From: Cristatella mucedo
Lineage: Eukaryota; Bryozoa; Phylactolaemata; Cristatellidae
Length of the DNA stretch: 64,000 nucleotides
Reading direction: 5' to 3'
Assembly: GCA_009760855.2 (NCBI GenBank)
Contig: WPIO01000289.1
Location: forward strand, 1 to 64,000
Below are positions 51,858-64,000 of the stretch, piece after piece; the stretch's first letter is position 1, and every line of letters starts with the position of its first letter. A model generated the notes under the pieces. It saw only the letters and a program-made list of their open reading frames with translations, ran no database searches and was not told the origin of the DNA. The position numbers and the translations under genes were made by a program.

Positions 51858-51891
51858 CATATATATATATATATTTATATTTATATATATA
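51858..51891. repeat. AT-rich simple repeat
   Basis: ATATATAT with TTTATA interruptions. Confidence 0.8.
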
Positions 51892-51894
51892 ACA

Positions 51895-52848
51895 GTATCA
51901 TGTAATATTTTGCTTGGAGGTGCTAGCGGAAAATCTATACGATAATTAGAGATGCAAATTGTCTCCATTCCAATTGAGTGACGTCACAATTTGGATGTGA
52001 CGAAAAGTAGGGTCAAGTTTATTTAGCTGCTCTGAAGATCAAGACGAGGTCGGAGTGTTGATAATAAATAATTTAAAAGACTTTGGACGGTTACAATCCA
52101 GCTGACTAATTACTTTCACACCATCCTTTAAGCGATGGCGCCGAACCAGTTGGGAAAATTATCCTCAGGGGTCACTAATTAGGTCGTGGATAGGAGACCG
52201 GCAGCAAGCAATTCTTGAGTGCAAGCTGCAGTCAGGAGAGATACCTGCTACGGCTGACTGGCCACGATACAAATAAGGCTGTTGGTCTGCTAAACAATAT
52301 TTAACAAACACAATTGACATATCTTCTTGACATTATTCATCTTTTTTATCAGCCTAAATCAGAATAGATGAAAACCTACCTGTCAATATGATACAACTGA
52401 ACGATATATAAACATTATAAATGAAGTAACTAACCATATAAGCGTTGTCCGTCAAAATACCAATACTTCCGCTTGTGTGGTCTTCACCTTTGAGTGCCTT
52501 ACTCATTAAACCAGGGTACGATGGCCGCTAAGATCAACCGTCCAAAGGCGAAATGTTTCATAGAGAAAACGATCATAAACAGTCAAAAAACCAACAAGAT
52601 TCTAGTGCCTATGTGCGTCATTTATTCCCGGAATCCTGGCCAATCCTAAATTAGGCCATGGTTGCCAACTACAGCCACCGTTAAGCAAGCTTATCAAAGA
52701 AAGCATTACACCAAAAATTGCAGTTCATACAGGCAAGCCAATACAAAGCTTAAACTTAAGGCATCATCCATAAGAACTCACTGACGACAGATCAATAGCC
52801 AACTGCAAAGGAGCCTGGTCTAGAAGGTAAGCCTTTCTTGCTACATAC
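51895..52848. other. Sequence without recognised features
   Basis: AT-rich. Nothing supported. Confidence 0.4.
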
Positions 52849-52849
52849 C

Positions 52850-53093
52850 CTAGTCTTCGGTGTATACGCCACCAAAAGGTAGGGGGCGTTCCAAGACACA
52901 TGGCAGACTTGACGATTCTACTTCTTCGGCCAAGACTTGGTCCAGACTTAGCAAGTGATCAATCATAGGTGCCGTTCTGGCCATGCCTGCAGCATTGATT
53001 TGAAAGGAATTGTGGACGTACTGACACACACTGACAATGACAGCAAGAACTCGGACAGAATACAGAGAGCTGATTCCATTTACCAATGCAGCT
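52850..53093 (-). CDS. Possible terminal exon of an unknown gene
   Basis: After a good acceptor (TTATTTTTCAG) the minus strand is open for 81 codons to TAG. The residues are of ordinary protein composition (QINAAGMARTAPMIDHLLSL, DQVLAEEVESSSLPCVLERP). A second open piece at 53150-53216 after acceptor TTATTGCAG reads CYELAPSDAHRSKFELDAAV, but no donor links the two. I do not recognise the family. Confidence 0.3.
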
Positions 53094-53317
53094 CTGAAAA
53101 ATAATGCAATATAGTTTCCTTTTTTGATTTTTTTGCCCTTGTGCAAGCAAAACATAAACAGCAGCGTCTAACTCAAATTTGCTGCGATGAGCATCACTTG
53201 GGGCTAGTTCATAACACTGCAATAAAGGTAATTTGGCCGTTTCCACTCAGTGAGCAGAGTGAGTAAGAAGTGCACTGGTGCAGCTCTCAGCTTAGCCGCG
53301 ATGGGAGCCCTTACCTT

Positions 53318-53840
53318 AGAGGGGGGGGGGTCGACTAGGGCGCCTAGTACAGACCCAGCTCCTGACTCACCTAGCTCAGGTTAGAATGGAGCTTTATGCA
53401 GGCGATGCGGTTAGGAGATGGAGCGACTAATGTGGTTGTCTTAGCGGGTTCGACTTGGACAGCTAGTACAAGCCTGACTCCTGGTCTACCCGCTAAAGTT
53501 AGAATGAAGCCTGGTGCAGACGTTGCGGTCAGGATGTGCACCGACTAATATGCTGAAGTAGAAATAGCAGCGGTGCGCGAGGTCAGGAGTTGAAAGGAGA
53601 GAGAATATAATGAGACGAGTGACAGAGCTGAGGGACTACGCCCCGAGAGCTGAGAGAGAGCTTGGGTAGTCGAGCAGAGACTACGCCCCGAGAGCTCAGG
53701 GCTGCAGCTTGGGAGTCGAGGCGAGACTACGCTTCAAGAGCACGAGTGGCAAACCTACGACGACGGACAGCTAAGTGCAACTTAGACTGCGCAGTTGTGT
53801 TCTGCCGGCTACTCAGTTAGCTGCTCGTATCTTGGGGTGC
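53318..53840. repeat. GC-rich tandemly duplicated block
   Basis: Starts with a run of about ten G. Two copies of an approximately 119-bp unit (from 53328 and 53448) share GCTAGTACA-like, GTTAGAATGGAGC-like and GCGACTAAT-like blocks. About three copies of an approximately 46-bp unit starting GACTACGCCCCGAGAGCT follow (53634-53750). Confidence 0.7.
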
Positions 53841-54186
53841 TGTAACAACCCGCCTTCGCAATTGCTAGCGACGCGCGCATAGGTTAGTGTATTATACCCG
53901 GGCTTCGGGAGTTCGAGCAGTTAACTCCGTCGGTCCGGGACGCGCCGCGTACACGCACAGGGTAGTTGGTTATACTCGGGCTCCGGGAGTTCGCTCAGTT
54001 AACTCCGTCGGTCCGGTACGCGCAGCGTAAAGCGCTTTCGCCGGCGCGTAACCACTACTAACAGGCCCACAATAAACTGTTGCTTTCGGCGCCCAGTTGT
54101 GGCCGCCTGCGTTTTAACCGCACTGCAGCACTGCATCACACAGTCCACCGGTAGAGAACCGGGGGACGAACCTCTACGCGGTTACA
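53841..54186 (+). mobile_element. Candidate solo LTR
   Basis: Begins TGTAAC and ends GTTACA, a 6-bp inverted repeat typical of LTR ends, with AATAAA at about 54071. It contains two copies of a 76-bp unit sharing AGTTAACTCCGTCGGTCCGG (from about 53884 and 53960). No second LTR and no matching 5-bp flanks (GGTGC versus GAAGC), so this is uncertain. Confidence 0.35.
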
Positions 54187-54471
54187 GAAGCAAGACTTGC
54201 AGCAACTCAGCGGTCTAAACCTCCCACTTAAAGGATGACAGAAGTAAGATTCTAGGAGCTAGAAAGTGTACGGACTCGATGAGAAAGCGACGAAGAAGAA
54301 TGATGAACGATGCGTGTTTCGGACGAGCCGATGGCTGTACTATATGCAGGCAGCAAAAGTGGCAGATGCAAGAGCGAGTGGACATACTGGTGTAGATACC
54401 ATCGTATGAGCAGATTCGGAGATCGAGAAGAGGGAGGTTGAGAGGGAGATGGAGACAGAGAGGCAGATAAG

Positions 54472-54477
<6 letters not shown>

Positions 54478-54525
<48 letters not shown>

Positions 54526-54565
54526 CAGCGAGACAGATAGAGAAAGAGAGAGAGGGTGAGAGAGA

Positions 54566-54614
<49 letters not shown>
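54478..54614. repeat. (GA)n microsatellite
   Basis: About 135 bp of AG/GA repeat with short interruptions. It generates spurious Ser-Leu frames on the minus strand. Confidence 0.95.
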
Positions 54615-54618
<4 letters not shown>

Positions 54619-54733
54619 CGTCCACTCGGGCCGATGAACAAGCAGGAAGTACGTCTCTCCAAAGGTAATGGGGTCACACCACCCAGCAGTTAAATCTGCC
54701 TTGCAGCTGATACAGCCCGACTGCAGTGACTCA

Positions 54734-54926
54734 TTAGCCCATGCTTAGTGTACTAGTTGGTCTGGCGAGTGGTGTGAGTCTGGCAGGGGCAAAACAACAT
54801 TTCTGCACAGCCACGCCCTCATAAGATGTTATGAAGCAAGATTCGCGATCTAAATGAAGCAAATGGCTTGCCTTGGGATCAGACAAGGAAGCAAGACCCG
54901 CGGGCTTTAAGGCCTGGGCCACAAGA
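54734..54926 (-). CDS. Possible terminal exon of an unknown gene
   Basis: A strong acceptor tract CTTCTTTTTCTTGCAG is followed by 64 open codons to a stop at 54734. The residues (LVAQALKPAGLASLSDPKAS...) show no recognised domain. Could be chance. Confidence 0.25.
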
Positions 54927-55315
54927 CTGCAAGAAAAAGAAGTATAGTGATGCCACTGCCTGGCAGCAATTTCCTTAGCTTGAGACCAAGTGGGATCTGC
55001 AATCATAAAACTATAACTAATGTTATTCAAAACGTAGTATATCCTAATATAAGCTTTTCGAAGAGACTAATCACAATGCAGTGAGGGTTTGGATATGGGA
55101 CACTTCCTCAATAGCTAACCAAGGCTATGGATCGGAAAGATCTCTGCAGGTTAGTGCTTATTCATGCACATACAATCCGGAGCCCCGTAATGCCATTATT
55201 TACTTCCACCATGATCAGCATTCCAGGAAAAGGCCTAATGGCTACCATCGCCGACCAGTCAACAGGTCAGCCATGAAAGTGACTTGATCACGTAAGCCAG
55301 GAAGTAAGTAACGCG

Positions 55316-56620
55316 TTCTTAATGTGCCTCCATCTGTAAATCTACAAAGCCACAAGTACTATGTGAGTGTTATGAAAAATAGTTTTGGATAGCTCACTCA
55401 CAGCATAAGCAGCTTTCGGTATGCATTTGGTAGCCAACAGACTTCCTCTCACTCAACAAAGAGAAAGTGGGAAGCATAGCAGAGTCAAGAGAGAAGTTAT
55501 AGTAATGGGTGTGGAAAAATTGAAGTAGCAGCTCAGGAAGGCTAGAAATTTGTGCCACAATCAGAAGCAAGGGAGCAGTTGTCGTTGCTCAAGTTTATGA
55601 AAGTGAATTCGACAGGCTTGAGCCTACAGAGCCAAAGCTTCCGTTGCCATCGGTCTTTTAGTAGAGAGAATTTTCCATTTAGGTCCTTAGGGCAGAGGAG
55701 GCTGGAATCGCTGTACCAGTTTAGTTAAGTCTAAAGGAGTCAGGCCGTGGCTGGCCTTGTGGGTCAGTGTAAGAACTTTGCTCCGTATAAATTGATCAAT
55801 CGGCAGCAATCTAAGCTCTGTCAGCAAAGGAGACACGTGGTTAAACCTCCGAGATTTGTAAACTAGCCTTGCGGTCATATTCATAGCTAGCTGCAGTGGC
55901 TTAGTGCCGTCTTTGGTAGCCCAGTCTCAAGAGAATTACAAATGATCCAGCAGAGACAGAGCTAAGGAGCCACTTAAATCTTTCGCATGCCACTGTGAAA
56001 GGCAGTTCTTGATTTTAGATTGGAAGCAGACGTGATTGCCAGCGGTGGAAACAGTCTTCTTAACAAATCTTTCAAAATTTAGCCAGCTGTCGAAGACAAT
56101 ACCTAAATTCCGAGCACAAGGGTGCTTGTTGCACACCAGCATCAACTATTAGAAGATAGGTGGTGACATTCGCTCACCGGCATCACCTATTGGAAGAGCA
56201 GAGCCTTCCAGTCCTCCCACAGGCTTGGGCTCTTCTGTGAGAAGCAGTCGTCAGCATAACCACGATAGTCTATTCTATGGCCCGAAAGACTTTTCGTACA
56301 TGTTCAGTCGAAATGTAATAAAGACACAAACCGATGGCTGACCCTTTAGGAACTGTAGAGTTGATTGGTCTGGTAGATGATGCCCGAGCCCTGCATGAAA
56401 TGTATTAAGCACGCTTGGACAAGTAAGATTTAAACCACGCCAGTGCCTCGTCTGCCGAACCGCTCGTTGTTCTTAATCTTTCAAGCACGAAATCATGATC
56501 AATGAAGTCGATGGCAGCTGATAGATATAGAAGTGCTAGGGCAGTGACATTAATGTCATCGTTACTGCATAGAATATCATTGGTTACATGGAGGGGCTGC
56601 TTTGTAGGAGCTCGTGCTCA
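55316..56620 (-). mobile_element. LINE-B copy 6, 5'-truncated
   Basis: Minus strand, collinear with copy 4: 3' terminal sequence at 55316, C-terminal region (55687-55884, IRSKVLTLTHKASHGLTPLD), central part (55936-56145), and RT palm N-terminal part near 56400-56600 (SADEALAWFKS). Many lesions. Confidence 0.85.
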
Positions 56621-56869
56621 AATGGCTGAGTGACTAAATGAAAGCTGCCCCCAACAAGCGACTTGTGGCACTGACGACGACGTCTGTACTACATTATACA
56701 TGGGCAACCCAAGAATACGAGCGTACATACAGATGTAGTAACCATCGTAGAAGGAGCTCCGGAGAGTCAGTGGAGAAAAGACAGTGAGAGAAAATGTAGA
56801 GAGACCTAGAGTGTGAGAGAGAGAGGGGATAGCGTCCACATAGGCGTGTGGACCTGCAGAAAATTCCAC

Positions 56870-56975
56870 TGATGTCATATGTTTGATTCCTGCAGTGGGT
56901 GACCCTTGATTACTAATTGCAAACGCTGGTAATAGCCGTTAGTCTCTTCTGCTGCTACACAAATGAAGCTGGTAA
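56870..56975 (+). mobile_element. SINE-2 fragment
   Basis: TTTGATTCCTGCAGTGGGTGACC, ATTACTAATTGC and GGTAATAGCCGTTAGTC match the central part of SINE-2. The head is missing or replaced. Confidence 0.55.
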
Positions 56976-57750
56976 ACTACCTAATGTTTATTTATTCAAT
57001 TCTTAGTTGAGTCTTCGATTACTTGACGGTGACAGTCTGTGATCGACAACGGAAAGAAGGTTGACAAAGTTTCGTGCGACAAACCCCCTCCCGCGTGGTT
57101 ACGTAAAAACTTTAATAGTTGTCTCGATCTGAAATCACCATAAAGATATGATAATTATCACCGATCTGAATTATTAATGAACAATTAGACGATTTTTACA
57201 GTAGTCGATAAGACCGCATTAAACTGAATTCCTCGGGTAGTGACACATTCAGCTGAACGAGCCCTGGCTGGTCAGTCATGTCAGAATGGACCTCACATGC
57301 ACGGGGATGGGCACTGCAACGCCCCATGATCATGCACGATTAGCCCGACTGCCGCTCCTAGATTGTAAGCAATGAGCGTGACTTCCGAAATAAAACCGAA
57401 ACGCTTAGTAAATAACCACAATATACCGAAGCTTATGAGCAGTGCGAAGTATGATTAAACGTGAGCAAGATTATTGCATAAATTATTCCCTGGCGACTGT
57501 GTCCAGCATCGGCGTGACCGCAGTCGCTCTCATGGAGCCAAAGCCTCCTGGTCGGCGATTGCTATTGCTGAACGCCAGCTGCTGTAAGCCTATTAGAGAG
57601 TCCCCTATAAGTCACCAGTCGTATCAGCTTTGACATACAGACTAGGGTGGTTTTCTTAATAAGGTGTTGTTCCTATCGCTTTGTTGTTATAGTCGGCCAA
57701 TTGCTAGCTTCGGGTCTGTGTACACAACGACAAATACTCCCCTACCGCCT
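56976..57750. other. Sequence without recognised features
   Basis: Nothing supported. Confidence 0.4.
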
Positions 57751-57754
57751 ACTA

Positions 57755-58006
57755 TGGCACATCGTTTTCAGCGGCCCTGAGCTGCTACTTCTATGCCACT
57801 CACTACCTCAACTGCTCTCCTGACTCTGCTATGCTTACCACTTTTTCTTTGTTGCGTGAGACGAAGTCTGTTGGCTACCGAATTCGTACCGAAAGCCGCT
57901 TAGGCTGTGATTGTGCTATACACAACTCTCCTACGTAACACCCACATGGTCTTTATGACTTTGTCGAGTTACAGACGGAGATAAATTACATTATATTACA
58001 TTACGT
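57755..58006 (+). mobile_element. LINE-B copy 7, 3' end only
   Basis: The only plus-strand LINE-B 3' end. It starts near TTTTCAGCGGCCCTGAGCTG and runs through TTGCGTGAGACGAAGTCTGT to GAGTTACAGACGGAGATAAA and an ATTACATT-type tail (57983-58006). Confidence 0.85.
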
Positions 58007-59170
58007 TTCACGCATTGTGCTACTACCCTGGATAGTGAGGGTCTAGCAGGCATAACAACACATGCATGCATCGTGCAAAGACTTGAAGCTTGCAATACGC
58101 CAATGATAATGTCACCGAGATTAATACCCTACCTCCAGTGCTATTAACTCAAAAAGATTACAAAAAACACCACAATCACTAGGCTGTGTAAACACGGGGC
58201 ATTGCACTGTACTAGGTCTAATGACAACAGCCTATCGCAAAAATCAGCTAGAGCCACCAGCCAATCGGAGCTCTAACCGGTGAAAAATTAAACTACATAC
58301 CAAAAAATAATCAGGTAATCGGTTCCTCCCAAACGCAGCAGCTTTGCAATGTCCCTCTATCACTAAGTCTGAGAATGGCTGCTGAATTATAACTGAGAGA
58401 AGCCTATGAAATAGCACCGATATGCCGTGGCTTATAAGTAGCAATGGTTATGATTATTTATGATTATTGTTCGGCTACAACTGGCCATTGTGTAGTGCGC
58501 AATAGGCAAGCTCAGCTGCAGCTTATCACTGGTTCTCCTTCTACGTCACGGACTTGCAATTTTGCATTTGTATCGGCAATCTTCCTATGAAGCAGTTTTC
58601 TCTTACCTTACTGCAGTGAGTGCAATGCCGTGTCGTGCGTAGATGATTTGAGTGGTAGGCTTGCTTTGCTGAGTGCCCTGTGGGATGGAAGACCACTGGA
58701 TCACGAGGCATGCTATTAATGGCTGGCCGGCGATCGCCTGTTTCAAGCCGGCTTGCCTTTGATGTGGCTTAGCCGGCTACTGATGGGCGGGGCAGCCTTT
58801 TGGAAGGAAGGGGGAAGTGAGCTGTCTTAGGGGGGCAGATACGATTGGGACACGGTTAGAGTGGCTGCCTGCTGTTTAGCTGCATATTTAAGCCGAATAT
58901 ACGGTGATTGAAGGCTGCCAAGATATTTGTGTGAGGTTGCAGGTGAGCTGTTGAATCAAACATTGTGTGGCATAGGCCAGACCATTGTCTCTCTCTCTCT
59001 CTTTCGGCAGCAGTCTGCACGTCAATGAGTCTGCTGAGCTTGAGATGCAGCAAGCTTTAAAATAGCCGTTTGGAAGTCACTTTCAGCATCAGCAGTAAAA
59101 TAAAGCCTATTGCTTTTGCTTTTTTAAAACGGCTTTTTTGTTTGCAAATTGCACAAGCGGCTCTACCAGC
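58007..59170. other. Sequence without recognised features
   Basis: Includes a short (CT)n at 58987-59001 and a moderately GC-rich stretch at 58690-58830. No exon or transposon supported. Confidence 0.4.
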
Positions 59171-59175
59171 ACCAC

Positions 59176-59940
59176 CAATAAAACTAATAAAAATAATAAT
59201 GCACTCGATAAAGCACCCTCAGCCAACTCAATCTCTGTATAAGCGCTTTACATTTGCTGCAAAGGAGAAATGCAATTGAATGGTGAGTAATATCATGCTT
59301 GATAAACAGACAAAATGAATAGGATGGTTAGGGGTGACATGCACTGGGTCAGCATGCAAATGTGGTTAGTGGCAGCATGCAAAGTGTCAGCACGTATTAG
59401 CACATCAAGGACGAATCACAGGGACCCACTAAATGCTGTCATAAATAGGTATGTTTTTAAATTCTTTTTAAATGTGGTCATGTCAGGGGATGTTCTGACG
59501 CAGGTCGGCAGGGATTTCCAGGCTTTGGGAGCATACGAACTAAATGCACGGTCTCCAAAAGATTGGAGGTTTCTACGAGGTATTTGTAGACTGTTGGATT
59601 CCGAAAAGTGGGTGGTACGATGCTTGGCCTGATGGGGGAGTAGATCTGAGAGATAGGATGGAGCCAAAGAATGAAGGGACCTAAAAGTGAGTGACAAAAC
59701 CTTGAAGTCAATCCGTTGCTTGACGGGTAGCCAGTGCAGGTCGGGTCGGCGAGAAGTGGTGTGATGCGGCAACTGCGACGCTCACGACAATCAAACCTAG
59801 CAGCGGTGTTTTGCTCCAGCTGCAATCGCCTGATTGCACAAGCTCGTAGGCGAGTAAGCAGTGAGTTGCAGAAGTCGACATGGGATGTCACGAATGCATG
59901 GACCAAATTGGACGTGGTATCCTTATCTAAACAAGCACCA
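59176..59940 (-). mobile_element. LINE-A copy 7, 5'-truncated
   Basis: Minus strand. AAT-type tail at 59176-59200, hairpin region, 3' UTR and RT C-terminal region to about 59940 (TSHVDFCNSLLTRLRACAIR; SYAPKAWKSLPTCVRTSPDM). A short duplication near 59745 shifts the frame. Confidence 0.9.
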
Positions 59941-59944
59941 ACAC

Positions 59945-62095
59945 AGTGAAAGCACAAAAATGGCCTCTTTATTACAGCCAATACCGAGTGTGACTTCAGA
60001 AAGACTTGCTACAGCCTTTTAGCCGCGAACGCATAGCGGGAGGACTTGCCTAGGGCAAAGGAGTGCCCAAAGACAGAAAATGGGCAACGTGCTCAGAGAT
60101 ATTGAGCGCACGGCACTGGAGCTAAATAGGCTGGGTAGCAAGTGAGAATGGCAGCTGGGACCCTGTGGTTGATAGAGGTGTGATGTAGGCTTCGTGCTGT
60201 GTCGTTTTATATCGAAGGACGATAAATTAGCCGATCTATTCCTTCGCTTAAAGACTGTTAAAGACTTAAAGTTGGCGACAGAAGCTGTTGCTCTGCAGGT
60301 CATAGATTGTTCAACTCACAACCACAATTCTTACTCAAGTGAGTTCCTTTTTTATTTAGGATAATAGTTTTATGAGGCAATGTTGATTTTCAGTGTGACT
60401 TATGGCTGGCATAGGAGGGGCAGTGGGAACGCCAGGCGCAGGAGTGGACGATCGTGAGCCTTCACTCTGAGAGCCCTCATACACAGTTGTTCTTAGACAT
60501 TAGGGGTTTTCGTACCGTCACTTGCTTACTATCGGGCGTCAATCTACATTTGGCTGAGGCGTTTGGCGTAACTAATGGTGTATACTGCCGTGGCTCTGGC
60601 GGCCGCAGTGCCAGTGAAGTCTCACTGAGACGCAGTGCGGGCGTAAGCAGTAAGCGTGACTAAATCTGTATTACTCCCTAACACATACTTGTACAAGAGC
60701 TTGACGAATAACAGCAGACGTCAATGTCCTAACTATAGGTCGCAGGTGCTGGGTACATTAGCTCGAGGGTTCGAGCTAATTCCAACTATTTGCCTGAGAT
60801 GAGGAATCCATCAGTGTGGGGACTCTGAGCAAGTTACAATACCATATGCATCGAGCAAGCACAATACCAAGCGCGACTAACAATAGAAGGCTCGGGAGCA
60901 AGCCTACTTCCAATGGTTTGGCATAGTCTACTAGACCAGGCCAGTTTCGGGGAATGGTTAGTAATAAATAAGGAGGGATAGAGTTTTAAATGAAGTCTGT
61001 GAGGCATCGACAAGGAGTAGCAGTCAAATGGAGCCGGTAAAGAATTTCAACATAAGATTATAGGAATGGCAGTGGATTGACGAATGAATGACGTTCCACT
61101 CAGGTCGGATGTGATACGATCGGTCGGAATGGAGTGTAAAGGGAAGGCCGTAAATCGCTATTAGAATATTGCTATCAGAATATAAGTATTTCCCCAGCAA
61201 TACCCAAGGCCATCGCCGCAGCTCGGGGTTTAGCTTTGCTTTGCTCCTACCTAGCTCTAGGGTTGTATACACTTGTGGCGAGCCGAAATAAAGCCAGGTA
61301 GTCCTGTTAAGACTATCTCATACCTGCCAAGCGTGTAACAGCTGTCATGCATGTCGAGGCTGGTTGAGCAGAGGAGGGCCCGAGTTGTTACCTGCAAATC
61401 CGGCTCACTCCCTAGCCTCCTGACCCTACATCGAACCTTGACGGAAATCCTGTGGTCTAAAATTGTGTATTGGACGTTGACAACTCTAGCGACATCCAGG
61501 TTCACTTATTTTTTAAGTGTCAGGAGAACTACGGTTTCGAACTAACGCGTTTATAATACTACTCATATCTGTGGGTATATCATGGATCTCGTTATCTCTA
61601 AGGATATCTGCCCTACTGGCCTTGTTGCGTGCCCACTGGCGATTTCGGGAAAATTCCTCAGTCTCTTTAACTGTTCGGTTTCCATTAGACGTCCAAGGTA
61701 AAGTCAAGCTCGTTTAACGATGTAACTTATATAGCACCAACCCAAGTCAACCTTTGAAATCTGCCTATGAGACGGGACTTATTAATCTACAGCCAGATTT
61801 GACCGACAGCCTCGAATTAATCACTGCAATTTCAAAAATGGACATTCAGTTCAAGGAAGTGGCCCGGCTCACAGCTTGGTGTCTCATGCAATTGCTAAAA
61901 TTGACTTACTACCGTAAAATTGGATGTTTGGCGACTCTAACTAGACATATACCCAGAGTATAGGCTGTACCTTGACTGATAGCTCTTCTCAGCTCTTTGA
62001 ATTAAGCAATGAAAAGGCGGAACCAGCCATATTGAAACTAATTGTAAGTATATACAATAATGCGACTATGTGATAATCTATGGGGCAGGTTGTAT
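59945..62095. other. Sequence without recognised features
   Basis: About 2.1 kb without supported genes or transposons. It contains a short perfect hairpin, ATTAGCTCGA / TCGAGCTAAT, at 60757-60780. Confidence 0.45.
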
Positions 62096-62098
62096 AAT

Positions 62099-62285
62099 TA
62101 CAATAATAATACAATTAATATAGCGCCTCAGAGAACTTTATCTATTTCTACGAATTTGACGTTTGCTGCAAAGAAAGCATGATTAAATGGTTAGTGGCTG
62201 TATGCTGAATTTCAAACAAGAATAACATGATTAGGGGTGACATGCACACGGTCAGCATGCCAGCACGGTTAGTGGTAGCATTTAA
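62099..62285 (-). mobile_element. LINE-A 3' UTR fragment
   Basis: AATAATAATACAATTAATATAGCGCC, a degraded hairpin, TTTGCTGCAAAG, then GGTGACATGCACACGGTCAGC and GTTAGTGGTAGCAT, all shared with LINE-A 3' UTRs. No coding part. Confidence 0.75.
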
Positions 62286-62289
62286 AATA

Positions 62290-64000
62290 AATTGTCCCAT
62301 ATGATGGGCGTGCAGCCATCAAATAGGCAACTCAGCGAAAATGTTAGTAGAGGGACAAGCGTCTGCCACGTATCAGTAGAGAAGATGACCGGAGCCACGA
62401 GAGATGCATACAGTTGTTTTTCCGGACAAGCCGTTGGTATTCAACCTGATTTGAGCTCTGAGCTAGAGATAGCTAGTGTATATCACGGGCCGTGTTGAAC
62501 GCCTGTAACTTTCGGCTGCTGTCACACATCATTGTCTGTGTTATAAAAACCGACTTAATATGTTAAGGTATGAGAGCGTTCTTCATTGCTGCGATGTGCT
62601 CCTGCTACGGTCGGCGTACATATGTACTTTGGTGCTTTACCTAAGAGCTAGCCATAATGCAAGGTTCAGGCTCGAACAGTGTTCGTCCCGTGTCGGCTGA
62701 GAAAAGCGCCCTTATTTGAGGGGGGATGTTTTCTGGCCTACTTTAGTACCAACGTGGAAGTCGCAGGCCACAGTTGTAACCACCGCGTAAACTCACTCAG
62801 CATAGCCATACGCCCCCACTGTCGGAGAGCTTCGGACGAAGCGACTGGTTTTTTTTTGGTGCTGCAAATCAGTTCAAGTTTTTCGTGTCGCAGGCTGGTT
62901 GCCGGCAGAGCGTAGCTACATAAAGCTTTGAGCCAGTGGAAACGGCTGGGATTCGCTAGTCGATGCTAGTGTCTTATTGATGGTTGAGGAGGCGCATGGC
63001 CACATTCTGACGGAGGTTCCCTTTATTCTCGATAGGCAGGTACCGCCTACGACTATGGAAACTCTTTGATACGCAGCGAGTAGTATTGCTATGTGTTTTT
63101 GCCTAGAAATTCGTGGTACCATCATAGAAAACCCGTCGTAACTGTGTAAGGCTGACGATTCAAGGCATATTGAATTGGCAGAGTTGAAGTGGGTGCTGAA
63201 AGGCTTCGATTCAGTAGTATCGTGGAATATAAATTTAGCTGGCATTGTAATCTACTCAGCAATTGTAATTGGCTGGCTTCCGTCACTGTAGTCTGGAAAC
63301 CAGAGAGGCATGCAAGAGGACTCGGTGAGACGTTAGCACGTCACCACATGACCCTGCTCGACGACGCGATTTGAGAGTGTGGGTTGGATGTCTCAGCTCG
63401 TCTTGTTCCGCCGAGCGAGAATAAGGCATAACGCCTAATTCGCATGCCTCAGCTGTGGTTGCATCCTAACAGCATCGACATGCGACCTCGAGCTTGACTG
63501 ATGAAACCCAGCGTGTAGCCACAGCTGGTGCAACCGACGGTCGAAATTACTGGACGATTGATCTCTGCACCTTCCACACATTCACTAACCACCCTGGCGT
63601 CGATCGAACTCTATGCCATGATCGACCGATCCACCCAAAGGCCAGGGTCTCCTGCAGTCAGGTTGACTGGACAGGAGATCGAGATCGATCTCATGCTGCA
63701 CTTTCTTTGATGCAGTGCCTGGGTCGAGGGTTGCAGCCTATCCACCCGCGCCGAGAAATTTGCATGGCAAGCTGTAATTCACATCAGTGGAGTGTGGGCA
63801 GAGTACGTTCGGGAGCTGGCGGTGGCTGCAGAACGTGGGTGCGACAACACTTATCAAGGACCTAGGGCATATATTCTGAAAATCAAAGTTTTTGAGAAGA
63901 TTTAATAGGAAACCAATGCAGCTAAGACTTTGTTAATGCTTTATGTTTGTTTCATCAATCTGTTTGTTGGTTCGATGTTCATAGTGCATTGTTTGCACTT
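62290..64000. other. Sequence without recognised features
   Basis: Moderately GC-rich at 63380-63860, where open frames on the plus strand (63494-63865) have no recognisable domain. Nothing else supported. Confidence 0.4.

Noticed and set aside
54215-54677. Long Ser/Leu-rich minus-strand open frames
   Set aside because: They are translations of the (GA)n microsatellite.
60757-60780. 10-bp perfect hairpin as a regulatory element
   Set aside because: Isolated short palindrome with no associated gene; expected by chance at this scale.
63494-63865. 123-codon plus-strand open frame
   Set aside because: GC-rich region, no recognisable domain, and overlapping frames are also open.

Overview
This window is eukaryotic, non-vertebrate metazoan DNA. 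It has spliced genes with GT/AG introns, long introns, microsatellites, tRNA-derived SINEs, non-LTR and LTR retrotransposons and a Tc1-type transposase remnant. I see no operons, rRNA genes, CRISPR arrays or prokaryotic signals. The species cannot be fixed from sequence alone; the mix of a CsRn1-like Ty3/gypsy element, L2/CR1-like LINEs with microsatellite tails, and immunoglobulin-domain genes fits several invertebrate phyla.

The only convincing host gene is on the minus strand at about 12.7 to 2.06 kb. It is an immunoglobulin-superfamily type I membrane protein with a putative signal peptide, about five Ig domains spread over short exons, one transmembrane segment and a short tail. All the junctions I could place agree in splice phase, except that a 5'-truncated LINE now lies between the signal-peptide segment and the first Ig domain. 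Decayed Ig exons at about 7.9, 25.7, 26.1 and 38.6 kb suggest a local family of related genes that has expanded and degenerated.

The rest is mainly a transposon graveyard with readable nesting. LINE-A (endonuclease plus reverse transcriptase, ATT-repeat tail) has two near-full copies, at 19.3-22.7 kb (+) and 27.1-30.7 kb (-), and at least seven truncated ones. LINE-B has an ATTAC/ACATT-like tail and is represented by seven or eight fragments. LINE-A has inserted into LINE-B twice and into itself once, so LINE-A was active later. A tRNA-derived SINE family (SINE-1) shares the 3' hairpin of LINE-A, the expected mark of a SINE that uses a LINE's replication machinery. A second tRNA-like family (SINE-2) is present too.

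A broken CsRn1-like Ty3/gypsy element (13.6-18.7 kb, +) has its RNase H region split by a 1.7 kb non-autonomous LTR element (16554-18276). That element has TGTAG...CTACA termini, a perfect 5-bp target duplication and an interior made largely of 21-22 bp minisatellite. A second LTR element remnant, BEL/Pao-like or related, fills 31.0-33.6 kb (-). GC-rich blocks at 44.0-45.15 and 53.3-54.2 kb look like LTRs or promoters but are unresolved. The right-hand 17 kb is mostly intergenic, with a few possible orphan exons.
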